Assembly (NCBI GenBank): GCA_036897485.1
Contig: JAYMTF010000533.1
Location: 1 to 34,283, forward strand
Source of the DNA: Pelargonium nanum
Taxonomy: Eukaryota > Streptophyta > Magnoliopsida > Geraniales > Geraniaceae
Length of the DNA: 34,283 bases
Direction: 5' to 3'
Shown here: positions 22,818 to 33,169 of the stretch, in pieces
Layout of the letters: each line of letters starts with the position of its first letter
How positions within the stretch are numbered: the first letter of the stretch is position 1
Notes under the pieces: generated by a model
Seen by the model: only the letters and a program-made list of their open reading frames with translations
The model's database searches: none
What the model was told of the DNA's origin: nothing
Translations under genes and position numbers: made by a program

Positions 22818-23395
22818 GGCTGAAAGAAGAAAAAAAAACAATATAAAAACGACAATAATAAAACTTAAAATTAAAATTAAAACTATATGTTTCTTTTGTC
22901 TAAACCATGAGTTTTTTAAGCGGGCTCGCAAACTCACAGTTGGTTACTTTAAGCCGTTTTACCACACACAGACAAATCCTTATTTGAGGGTAAGTAAAAG
23001 TTAAAGCTCATCCTTCTCCCCAGGGTATGTTGAGCGGGAATCGAGCACAAGCGCTCTCCCCAGAGTATGATTTTATGGTTTGATTTAGCAAAAGCAATTT
23101 TGTAATAATACATACTTTTTTTTCTTGTAAAGAACAACACGTGCAATCTCATTATCGCTACGCATGTGGCTCATACACGCGTGTCCGTCAATGTCTATGT
23201 ATAATATATCTTATTTTCAAGACACTCATGACTTCTATATTGTCAAGCTATTATGGAAAACAATTGTGTGCATGAATGGATTCATATAGAAGAAAATTAG
23301 GAGAAGTATTAAAAGAAAATATTATGAAAAATACCTGTGAAAAGAGAAGCAAAGAAAAATCCGTGTTGTGGAATTGGGGACAAGAATTAATAATA
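22818..23395 (-). other. 5' leader of the F-box gene with one intron
   Basis: The intron runs 22820-23334 (donor CACAG|GTATTT, acceptor CTTTCAG|CC). The remaining leader is about 60 nt from the predicted start near 23395. Inside the intron, two copies of a CTCTCCCCAG/CTTCTCCCCAG block followed by (G/A)GTATG (23014-23070) are noted without explanation. Confidence 0.7.
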
Positions 23396-23424
23396 GAAAC
23401 TAGCTAGAGAGTAATTAAATAGTG

Positions 23425-23432
23425 CTTTTATA
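23425..23432 (-). promoter_or_regulatory. TATA box of the F-box gene
   Basis: TATAAAAG on the minus strand lies about 30 nt before the start of an A-rich spliced leader, at the distance expected for a plant Pol II core promoter. Confidence 0.65.
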
Positions 23433-24328
23433 GGTGTAATTAATGGTAATTATTCCGAATTTTTTTTTTTTTGGTGATTTCCTGTTTCTTGTCGAATTGG
23501 GGCACTGTATTTCCGTTTACTACTATTATTAGTTATAGAAAAAATAATAATGATTTTCAGATTAAAATATGATTAAATTCAACAAAATAAAAAAATTATA
23601 TATATATATATATATTTCATTATTAATTTTTTGAGATCTATATATAAATATATTTCATTATATTTTTTAGAGTTAAATAGTTTGGTCTCACACTTTTTGT
23701 TTAGTTTAGCTCTTAATTAATATTGTGTTTTGTTTTGCCTCTTGTTAACATTTTTTTATAATAATTTTACTCTCTTGACTATTTTCAACAGGCCACAATA
23801 CATCACATTATCATTTTTTTACAAGTGAACCTGCTATTTTTTTATTTCGCAAAATATTAGAGGATGTGACATCTACTTACGCAGTTAAGCAGATAGATAA
23901 GTGTTATCAAACAAAACCTTAATTTTTTTTGAGATTTTTTTTGTATGATTCAATGAATGGTTATTGAAAAATTAAATTTGAGTACGATTCTGAATTTTCG
24001 TTGGGATCCAAGATTATGTTTGGAAAATTTTGGAATTTTCAGTGACAAAATATTCATGTCAACAAAATTTATTTATAACAACCTTGGAGTTAGTGGTTTA
24101 GGCGCTTGCTTCTTTTAAAATCTTAAGTTTGAATCTCGGTTGTTATGCTTGCTGATAAATAAAAAAAAATCTATGTTTTGTAAGGATAATATGCAAGGCC
24201 ATGAGTTTATGATCTATTGTGGAATATGAGCATAAAAGAAATCTTGTTCTGAATGTGAAAATTTGCAACAATATCGTTTTATTCATCTCAATTTTATGGT
24301 TGGACATCATCTCAACTAGGCGCAGTTT
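23433..24328. other. AT-rich intergenic region with a microsatellite and a SINE-like piece
   Basis: A (TA)n run is at 23597-23615, next to an imperfect duplication of an ATATATTTCATTAT block (about 23609-23660). At 24085-24165 the plus strand reads AGTGGTTTAGGCGCTTGCTT and then AAGTTTGAATCTCGG, followed by oligo-A, resembling a tRNA-derived SINE head with A and B boxes. No gene was seen. Confidence 0.4.
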
Positions 24329-25060
24329 TTGATTCATACGAGCTTATTCTCCTTCATCTCAAAGGAAGTTTCGCTCAAAGTCGAAAACTTTGTTATTGCA
24401 AGAGAATGTCGCGGATCAGGGCTATCCCCTTTCCATGTTTCAGACTTCAAACCGATAAGCTCACCACTCTCTTATCCTCCGTCTGATGCGACCAATTCGG
24501 AATCGGCTAGTCCATCTTGTGCCTCTTTACGAAGCGAATTTTTTTCAATCGCTCAAGCTGATGATGCCGCTGGGCTTGTTTCTGCTCTAATTTTGAGCCC
24601 ACATAATCTAAACCCTTAAGGTAATGGTGCTCCTACTATTTTGGCTGACAACAATGTTGATATTTCTACATAATCGGAGGCAACCATCTCGGGAAATCCA
24701 TTGCCATGCTACCTTTCATATTGCACATCAATACACTTCGTCTTAGGCCGACTTCGGTTGTTCATCCCCCTCCGAAACGTATGCTTAGTTGCCCCAAGCT
24801 AGCAAACCATGCAGACCTAGGTGACTCTTTTCCAACGAAACCGGCCACAATTCTTTGAGACTTTTGCAAAGATTTGGGTGCACGAGCCCAAGGTCTCTAA
24901 TCTAGTCTCGCATCCTCCAGAGGTCGCTGGTTTGTTCAATGTTCCCAACCAACTGTTATAGTATCTTGGCAGTGTTGCCCTCTTTCTTCCCTGGTGGTGC
25001 TTCTGAGTCAGAAGTTGTGAGACTCCTTTTGTCTAGTGATTTTGTGGCACATTTGGTTAG
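24329..25060 (+). pseudogene. Coding-like remnant of unknown origin
   Basis: A 96-codon open frame (24329-24619) rich in Ser and Pro is followed by DNA that stays unusually GC-rich and coding-like for about 450 bases but changes frame several times and has in-frame stops (for example KIWVHEPKVSNLVSHPPEVA near 24860-24930). Flanks are strongly AT-rich. It may be the remains of a transposon gene or a dead cellular gene. I do not recognise the family. Confidence 0.35.
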
Positions 25061-25920
25061 CACAAAACGCCTTATTTTATCAAAATAAATAAGCTAGCAT
25101 CGAGGACAACGTTTAAAAATTACAAGTTTTAGTTACTCTCTTTTCTTTTGCACGGATGTTGTCGTTTTTGCCTCGTCTTCTTTTGATCTTTGGTTTAAAG
25201 ACCCTTTTTTTTATTCCTGTTTTGGGTTAATTTTGCTTCTCTCTTGAAATTTTGTTCTTTTATTTCCCTTCTCGAGTTTTTTTTTATATAATAAAAGTAT
25301 TATTTGCTTATAAAAAATATCATTTTATAGTTTTAGTTAATGATCCATGAGATCAATTGGAGATGTTGGATTGGTAGAGAATAAAAGAATCTTTTGAGAC
25401 AAATTTAACATTGTTATTAAAAAGATAAAATACCATCTATTTTGAAATTGGAATTAACATTTTTATTTTAGTGTATATATAATAATAATAATAGTTTTTT
25501 TCATCACTATATTATAATAATATTAAGTGAAATTATGTTTTATTTATTATTGGTAATTAATTTCTAGCCGGGTTTTTTTCAATTTCCTTTGCCGCCTGCT
25601 AGAGTGGCACTCGTTGTAGTTCCCCTCCACATGAACGGTATTTCGAACTTGTTTAAATCATCCACATTTTTGCAAGGAACTATATAATTTTTGTGACAAC
25701 TAGGCTTGGGGAGACTTCGAACAAAAACATTTTTTTAAAAATTGTAATTGAAATCAAATTTAGTAGATTTATAATCCATTTTCATATTTACAACTCCCTA
25801 ACTCCTCAAACTTATCTCATTCCATCTCAAACAACAACAAATTGAGTGAAATAGTTAAAACCAACAATATATATATTCACATTATCAACAAAAATTACAC
25901 GTGAAAATACACGTGTCTTA
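25061..25920. other. AT-rich intergenic stretch
   Basis: T-rich and A-rich DNA with short (TAA)n-like runs near 25485. Nothing could be recognised as a gene, promoter or complete element. Confidence 0.5.
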
Positions 25921-26200
25921 TGCAGTTAGGCCTAAATGCTTCCTCTAGTGCTAACTCTGCATAAATGCTTTCTCTAGTGCTAACGTAAGTCAGCCTTTCC
26001 ACACAAACTCTCACCTATTTATACTAGAAGATTTACAAAATTAGTGGCTAGAATCTAAAATACAATATTACAATCTACGGCTAGAATTGTTCATCTTCAA
26101 TATTCTACTAATTCTAGAAATTATGAATTATTTTCTACATTTCTAAAAACTTCCACAAAATGTAGAAAATATATTTAGATTGGGTTCTAAAGGTTTGAGC
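25921..26200 (-). repeat. Possible LTR fragment with a 23-bp direct repeat and TATA box
   Basis: A nearly perfect 23-bp direct repeat, TAAATGCTTCCTCTAGTGCT plus AAC, occurs at 25933-25955 and 25962-25984 (period 29). Next to it the minus strand has TATAAATAGGTGAGAG (about 26011-26026), a strong TATA box followed by leader-like sequence, and then TTCTAGAA-type blocks. This recalls copia-type LTR promoters. No second LTR or internal domain was found, so a solo fragment is most likely. Confidence 0.35.
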
Positions 26201-26757
26201 TTGGACTTGTATTTTTTGGCTCTCTTTTATAGTTTTCATCTTGCACAACTAATTAACGGTTCAATGAAAGCTGAAAACAAAATTATAAATAAAAATGTAA
26301 TTTCATTTTGATTAACTAACAAGGTTATAACATATAGGGATACGTAAAGTTAAGTAGTGCTTTGTTTGTGAGCAATACTTGAAGGTGTTATTTGTAATTA
26401 CCCCATTATTATTTGATTACATTGAGTAATGAACATTGACTCCACTGTAAAATTAGAATAACATTACAAAAAGCATGAAGATTTCACATAACTACATACA
26501 TAAAGCAAGCACAAACCAAACCCCTTAAAACAACCAAATTGTTACTGATTTCAAGTGCGAGAGCAAACAAATGTACTATCAAAGGCGCTCACGGAGCATA
26601 AAAGTCTAAACTATCCGACCATAGGATGGTTATTATTGAGTCTTTTTTAATCATTATCTGCTCATAACGTCATTAAACTTTAAAAAGATCTTACTCTAAG
26701 CAGTGCACGTTTCCAAAATGTTTGATGCAGTATGGTCACTTCCTCGTTTTCCACTAA
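26201..26757. other. Intergenic DNA and probable 3' UTR exon of the rpl2 gene
   Basis: 26201 to about 26450 is AT-rich with no feature. About 26460-26758 may be the last noncoding exon of the mitochondrial L2 gene, beginning after the acceptor TTTCAG|ATTAG at 26759-26764. Confidence 0.4.
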
Positions 26758-26758
26758 T

Positions 26759-27331
26759 CTGAAATTCAGAGGAAGATTCACATCCATCAGAAAAGAAAAA
26801 CACTAGAAAAACTGCATTGCAAGAAGAGCACCGTCACAATAAAAAATAAACAATGGAAAGTTCAATGTTCTTGTTGTCCCAATCTGAACTTAACCATTCA
26901 TGTTCAAAATGAACGGTTTCACATGAAACTATAAAGGATGATGTTTGATTCAAGAAATGTCGTTTCGAAACTGGAGTACTTGTTTCATTTTCCATACAGC
27001 TGAGATCTAAAGATTATGTGCTATTCTGGACCCTAAGGAATATTTTTGAAGCCAAACAGGAAATTTTCTCTGCAGACAAACACTGATGTATGAATGAGGT
27101 TTTTCTTTAAGCTAAAATTGTTCAAGGATCAAATATTCACTAATGTTGTTCAAAGTTAAAACGGGTTAAGTCTCTGAAGCCAACGGTTCCTCAAATGGAA
27201 AAAAGTTATATCATAAAATGATGTGAATAAAACACAGTTATCAGGCGGCATGTAGAAACTATTCAAGCTATGCAATTAACTAATCAAGATAATTACGGGG
27301 ACTAACAAACTAGGCAAATCAGTGGAATTAC
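26759..27331 (-). other. Probable 3' UTR intron of the rpl2 gene
   Basis: Two bases after the stop codon the minus strand reads AAAG|GTAATT, a good donor. A good acceptor CTGAATTTCAG|ATTAG ends at 26759. The intron is predicted from splice-site motifs only, without transcript support. Confidence 0.5.
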
Positions 27332-27333
27332 CT

Positions 27334-28579
27334 TTAAACTATGTTTGGCTCCGATTTAGAATGCTTGGCAAGTCCACCAATTCCTATCTCTTGTCTACTT
27401 AACGAGTTCCATGGAATTGCTTCTTTACGTCTCAACCTGGCAGCCCAAAAAGCGCTATCTTTCTTCCACTCTTGAACCTCAGAAAGAGAGAAAGTGTCCT
27501 TCACTTCATTTCTAGTCAGTGTAGCAAAGACGTTGGGCCTAGCTCCAGCTACTGCTATCCTTGGAAGAACAGGAGATCTAACCAAAAAAGGGGATGCAGT
27601 CTCAACGTTGGGCTTTGAAGCCTTGCGGTTGGACTTTGAAGCCTTACGGTTGGCCTTTGAAGCATCGCGTTTGGGCTTTGAAGTGAAGGCAGACAAGAAT
27701 ACGTCCCTTACAGAAGTCAATTTGCTTCCGGCACCCTCATTAGCAAAGGAACTCTTTGACGGAAGAGACATTCCGGCTGGAAGGCCAACAACCACTACAT
27801 CATCCCTCTTTGGAAGAGGGCATGCGAACCTTCTGCTTTCCACCATCCTGGGTAAGGTTGACAAAGGAAATTGACCGCGGATGGTGGTTGGAAGAGGTTC
27901 ATGGATCGTATCCGGCGGAGTGAACTTCTCCACTATTTTCTCTTTCCTCGGGTGGACCCCTTCAACCCATCGTACCAGAGCAAGTCGAGAAGAACGGTTA
28001 GGATCATATTCTATCCGTTCCACTACGCCCATAGATGGAATTTTTCGTTTCAAATCAACAACTCGTTTCAATCTCTTTGCACCACCGCCTCGGTGAAAAG
28101 CTGTAATACGCCCTGATTTATTCCTACCTCCAGTTTTTGGTTTAAAAAATGTGAATTGTTTAAGTGTTCTCCCATCTGCCATACAAAAACCAATTCTTAG
28201 TACACATTTAAACCATAAAGAGGACATAAAAAAATCACATTTTCCATTCACTTACTAGTATTCTAGGACAATAGAATAGATAACAGATATTCAATCATAG
28301 ATCAATATTATTATTTTTTAGATCAGTTGAGCGAAATCTCTAATATTTTCTAGCTCATAAAAAGATATATAATCACATTTATTTTCTATCAGAACATTTA
28401 CCTTTGGTTTTCATGACATCTGGATTCCCACGCTTTGGTCTGCGGACAGATGAGAACGACTCAAATTGTGAAAATAGTGCAGGCCGCATCATGTATGCAT
28501 TCCCCACATGGATGTACTGCAGGGCTGCATTCTTTATGATCTTTCCATGTGATAAAAGTGTTCGAATAGCACCTTGCAT
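27334..28579 (-). CDS. RPL2: Mitochondrial ribosomal protein L2, N-terminal half, nuclear gene (339 aa)
   Basis: Two coding exons, 28402-28579 and 27334-28175, join in phase across the intron 28176-28401 (donor AAAG|GTAAAT, acceptor GGCAG|AT). Exon 1 gives a presequence-like stretch, [20 protein letters not shown] and onward to MKTK, rich in basic and hydroxylated residues and poor in acidic ones. Exon 2 starts the ribosomal L2 part: [20 protein letters not shown], then [20 protein letters not shown], and [14 protein letters not shown]. It continues with plant-mitochondrial L2 signatures ([49 protein letters not shown]). It ends at [12 protein letters not shown] and lacks the C-terminal L2 domain. 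In many eudicots rpl2 is known to be split, with halves located in mitochondrion or nucleus, so this is read as the transferred 5' half. L2 helps assemble the peptidyl-transferase region of the large mitoribosomal subunit. The partner half must lie elsewhere. Confidence 0.9.
27608..27683 (-). repeat. RPL2: 21-bp tandem repeat inside the rpl2 coding region
   Basis: Three full copies and one partial copy of a 21-bp unit (TTGGGCTTTGAAGCCTTGCG plus G on the plus strand) start at 27608, 27629, 27650 and 27671. They encode a Lys/Ser-rich array with the period KASK(S/P)NR at about residues 224-249. The frame is kept, so copy-number change would only lengthen or shorten a linker. Confidence 0.85.
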
Positions 28580-28584
28580 TTCAA

Positions 28585-31500
28585 CTGCACACGTATAAAT
28601 GTTATTTTTATTGAGCGTACATAAAAATGGTTTTACCACAAAAGAAGTGACAAAGCACTTTAACCCAATTTCAGCCCATTTTAAATCCCTTGACCATAAA
28701 AAAAAATCTAAACAATTTCATAGACCTAATTCACACCCAAAGCAGCACTGTAAAATGTAAATCTTATGAAAATGTATCTGCACACACATACAAGGCTACA
28801 ACCAGATACAGTTTTCTTAACAACAGATAGTACTGTAGCATGAAACATTGATCTAACTCATATTTGGAAAGGTGGGAGACCAACCCATCATATAAAAGGA
28901 CTAAAACAGGGAGTTCACAATTAATAGATCACTTCCATATACCATAAAACAAAATAACTTTTGAACTTTTTTGTGTTGTTTATCAACATGACTCATTAAC
29001 TGTTGCAGAAGAGCACACTGCTGCAATATACTATCTTACACACAAAAAATACCTTCAAATATATAAAATTTAGTCTTTGCAAGATAGACCATCCAAAATA
29101 CTGTTACATAGTCACAATCTCGCATCCATTTAAGATCTGAACCCCAAAAATTCTATCACAACCCTAAAAGAATAGTTATAAACACAAATTTTTCTATGGG
29201 ACTATCCATAAATATAATGAATTCCACATTTTCTTCAAGTAGTGTCACACAACCACAATGCAATGTTGGAAGCATTATTGATCTCCCCCCAAAATAACTA
29301 ACATATGAACCAATTGCAGCAAGATTCTACCTATTAACACAAAACAAGAACCATCGTTGTTGAAAACATTCACTAATTGTTGAACATCTAAGTCACAAAT
29401 GAGGAAAGTATAAAAGTTCTCTAAAAAGTATCAATACTGACACAAAAACAGTTTCCTTAATCTCATACAATAGTTACCACAAATCGCTAATGTCATTTTG
29501 GGTGTTCCAAAAAAAAAAACTTATGTGACAATCACCTAATCAGGCGTTGCTTGAACATTCTTCTCCAGCGACTTTTTGAGCAGATGGGAAAGATGAAGAT
29601 GACAAGAAGTGATTGTTCAAGAAGAGGGAGATGAAAAGAAGAGATGGCTATTAAAAGAGTTTTCTTTGCTTTTTGAGGCAGTGGCTATGTTTGGAATGCA
29701 GAAATGGTATGAACATTCCTGCCAGAATGTCTTTCTGGCCAGAATAGTCATGCACTGCATTTGGTACCGAGCCGGAAGAAATATTTATTTCAAGTAGAAT
29801 ACTCATTCTAATTTTTGCTATAATTATTTTTATATACTAGAATGAAAAGAAAAAAATTGGTCAATTTTTACCTTAATCTTTTAACATAATTATTATATGT
29901 TATTAGAAAATATATAAAAAAAATGCATTGTACATAACCTTTTTTTAATATTACTTTTTAAAACTCGTATTTATTGTGTGTGATCCATTTGGTTTAGTAC
30001 GGATCGAGTCCAAAAAATCCACAAAGGAGCAAATCTCTTCCTACCAAGTTTAAACGCAGCAGCACCCTCCTCGGCACGGAACCAAACCCTTGCCTTGGCG
30101 AGATGCCCACATCCCACCTCCTAGAAGCCTCCCCCTAAGCAACACCCTAGGGTCTCACCCAAGGGGGTTTTGCCCTGATGAAATAACTCAGTATAGCACC
30201 GAAGCGCCAAAATCCCGCTGTGGTGAGATTAGAGATTTCTCCACAGCGCCAAGCTCAGCTCGCCTTAGACAATTTCTCAATGGCTCTGCACTCCTCGTCG
30301 CTCCCGATCCCCCACAACTCAATGGGGAATAGATGGAAATCCCAATGTATGAGAAGAGCACATTAAAGTTTTTTCTTGGAAACTATTCGTCATCTCAACC
30401 TAAGAAATGTTCATTCTAGGCAGCCTATGCTGGAACAAAAATTTACCCATCCTTATGATATGCAAGTTGTTACACTATAAAACACATATCTCGACAAATT
30501 CATTACTTAATTTCTTTTTCTCTCACACTGAATTGACATCCAATATCCAAATCAAACAAGTAAAAATGTCAAGTGCATGTAATATTTGGACCATAAAAAT
30601 ACCACAAAAAATGTGTCAGGTGTCCTGAACTACAGACCTACACATAATCCCAGTTGCCGGTTTATATTTGTCAGGTGTCCTCCAAGAACACAAAAAGTGT
30701 GCCTTTTTCTACTTCGGAGGCAAGAAGAAATACAACACTAAGACATCAAAAGACAGCTATGGATGGAAGATAAAGAAGAAAAGTGATTTCTTGACATACA
30801 TACAGCAATATGATTAGTAAAAAAACCATTCTTTATGATATAATTTCCATGTTTTATAATTTGGGTTCCTAGAATTATTCATCTGTGAATATGTTGATGT
30901 TGATGAATCTACTATTACACCAATCACACCCACCCACCCATCTGTTTTCACATAAGAGGAAGAAAAATATGTACTATCAACTAAATCCAAATATGTAAAA
31001 TTTATCACTTTGATATAATGAAAATAATCCACCATTAGCAGCTAAATTCGACAGTTAGATAAAAGGGATCAATCCAAGCCACAAATATGATAAGCATGAA
31101 GCAGCACCAAACATATCTTGCTGCTTTAGTACCCAAAATGACAGTGGGAGTAAAAAATATCTCACTGTCAAAAAATGAAGTAATTCTATTCCATCATCTA
31201 AACAAAATTCAAAACCTAACTAACACCCAACAAAAAAATCAATAGCCATAAAGCAATGAGAACGCAGTACATTTGCAAATCAAAACTCAGAACTTGTAGC
31301 TCAGTCAAATCATTATCCATTTCTCTAGTAATAAGATAATTATAACCTAAAATTGGGGAAAAAAATAGATTCTACGATGATTTTGATTAGGCAAAATCAA
31401 AAGGCAAAAAATTTAACCATCATTTCACAGAAACGTTAAGAAAAAATACCTAATTTCGGTCGGAAAATTCCGGCAGAAACTCCGTTGGTGAACTTCTACT

Positions 31501-31617
31501 GCTGTGCCCGTCGTTCTCTGGCAATGACGCGGGAGTGGAGAATCATGGAGAAAGAGAATGAGAAAGGGAGAAGGAGAGAGATCGGGAAACATAGTGAGAG
31601 AGATAATGTACACTTAC
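28585..31617 (-). other. Leader intron of the rpl2 gene (3.0 kb)
   Basis: The acceptor GTGTGCAG lies 5 nt before the ATG (exon starts 28584). The best donor is CCG|GTAAGTG at 31617; a weaker one, TTAG|GTATTT, lies at 31449. The intron is AT-rich and holds no recognised gene, apart from the GC-rich block 30000-30370 listed separately. A short open frame at 29609-29797 (+) looks random. Confidence 0.6.
30000..30370. other. GC-rich island in the rpl2 leader intron
   Basis: A block of clearly higher GC content with sharp edges in AT-rich DNA. It has an 80-codon open frame on the plus strand (30090-30332) and also an open stretch on the minus strand (CHHSG-free text such as GILALRCYTELFHQGKTPLG). 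I do not recognise either product. It may be part of a transposable element. Confidence 0.35.
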
Positions 31618-31710
31618 CGGCGCTTCTGGACGGCGAGGCGAGGTATGCCGGCGACGGCTGGTCGGCGATGCGTAGGCGGCGAAGAGGAAGGTTCGGCTAG
31701 GGTTTTTCGA
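31618..31710 (-). promoter_or_regulatory. First leader exon of rpl2 with telo-box
   Basis: The minus strand has AAACCCTAG (31697-31705), the telo-box typical of plant ribosomal-protein and translation-related genes. It is followed by an 80-nt C/G-rich leader with no ATG, ending at the strong donor at 31617. This fits the start of a ribosomal-protein transcript and supports linking it to the L2 coding exons 3 kb away. Confidence 0.55.
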
Positions 31711-31759
31711 TGGGAGGAGCCCTTTGATTTTATCGAGTTACTGATACGCAAGTAAATCT

Positions 31760-32950
31760 TATAATTTCTTTATTTATTTTATATCTTTTTAGTTTTTAGT
31801 GATATTATAAACATTAATTTATTCATTTTCATATTACTCTCTATTATTTATAGTTTTTTATAAATAAAAAATGGGCAGATTTAAATGAGGTATATAATTG
31901 TTTTTCATTAGGGCTAACCATTTGAATCTGAATACGCCGATGTTAAAAATTTAATTTGACTTCAATCAAATGCATTATATAACAATATTGATTGGTTTGG
32001 ACAAATTTGCTCAAATAAACATATTTTATTATACACTACAATCCAACATTTGGTTCGAGAAAATATGAGTTGATTTAATCTTAAATGTCTTATTTCGCGC
32101 TGCTACGAATAACATCATAAGCTCCATAATTTGTCTGACACCCACAAACGAAGTAGCCAAGTGATGTTGTCTTGTAAGTACAATTTTTCCTCTTGATTAG
32201 AGGACGAGATCCTATAATCACATTAATTATTTTTGTAAGTTTTTATTAAGTAAATTCACACACCTCATTACAACTCATACCACACGCACCTAATATATCA
32301 ACACATTATCTTGAGGGTGACTTGAAACCAATCCCTCAAAGACTAAAGATGAACATCTATCCACTTTACCACTTGGTGTTGGTCTCATTGAAATTTACTT
32401 TCTCTAAATAACTATCTTTAGATTCCTCATTACGACGTGTGGTTTGCATTTTATGCGTTGAATTTTTACTCTCGTGTTCGAGAAAGATTCTTAGGCACTT
32501 GGGTTAGTCACTAATAGTACGCGATACCTTGTGCAGATTCCAGAAACTCATAAGTAATAATCCAAGTTTTGTCTTCGCCCCAACCTGCCAAACCTCCACC
32601 TCCGTCAGCCTATAAACGCGCTTTAGAATTGTTCATTTCATAAAAAAATAACTAATGTCATTTTATCAACCACTTTCACCAAATTTTCGTAAATCATACC
32701 ATTTTTACGAAGTATTATTTTCTATCATTTTAATACACCATAATATGAATTTCATAGAAAGCATTATTTGGATGTAATCAAATATTGGGAAAAAATGTAA
32801 TTCAATCTTAGTCCGAATTGACTATAAGTTATTTATAAAAATGATGTCTAGTAATTTTTTGAAAATGAAAAATAAAAATGTGTAAATATCGAATGCCCGA
32901 ACAGTTATGCGAGCCCTTCAAACTGGCGATGAGGGTTTTAGTATATTTGG
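31760..32950. other. AT-rich intergenic region with a SINE-like fragment
   Basis: At 32230-32395 the minus strand reads AAGTGGTAAAGTGGATAGAT and further on GGTTTCAAGTCACCC, ending in an ACTTAATAAAA tail. This resembles a tRNA-derived or LINE-tail repeat. No gene was found; the rest is unremarkable AT-rich DNA. Confidence 0.4.
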
Positions 32951-32974
32951 TTTGAGTACAAGTGCTATTTTAAC

Positions 32975-33165
32975 AATTGTGGAGCATTTTTTAGTTTTAT
33001 CTTTCGTTTTGTTCGCCGGCCTGCGAAGTGGGTGACACACTTGTTAGCGAGATAATTTGATTTTGTGTCAGACTTACAGAAATAGACGGGTGTGGTTGCT
33101 CCAACAGATATTTCTTGTTTGTTAGCTGCGGATCTCTCTGGTTAATAAAGAACAAATTTTCTTTA
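32975..33165 (+). pseudogene. LINE RNase H-like (RVT_3) remnant
   Basis: The plus strand translates to FIFRFVRRPAKWVTHLLAR followed by a stop and FDFVSD. This resembles the end of the RNase H-like domain of plant LINE-type elements, where the pattern is (V/F)xRxxNxxAHxLAR. About 20 codons on, PTDISCLLAADLSG resembles the usual C-terminal end, and an AATAAAG and A-rich tail follows. It is a short dead fragment with an in-frame stop. The match is from memory of the family pattern. Confidence 0.45.
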
Positions 33166-33169
33166 AAAT

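Noticed and set aside
22818-22937. A 40-residue hydrophobic N-terminal extension of the F-box protein resembling a membrane anchor.
   Set aside because: It lies entirely upstream of a strong acceptor 2 nt before the ATG and is the T-rich tract of the leader intron.
29609-29797. A 62-codon open frame on the plus strand in the rpl2 leader intron.
   Set aside because: No motif, no promoter and no splice context. Length is within chance expectation.
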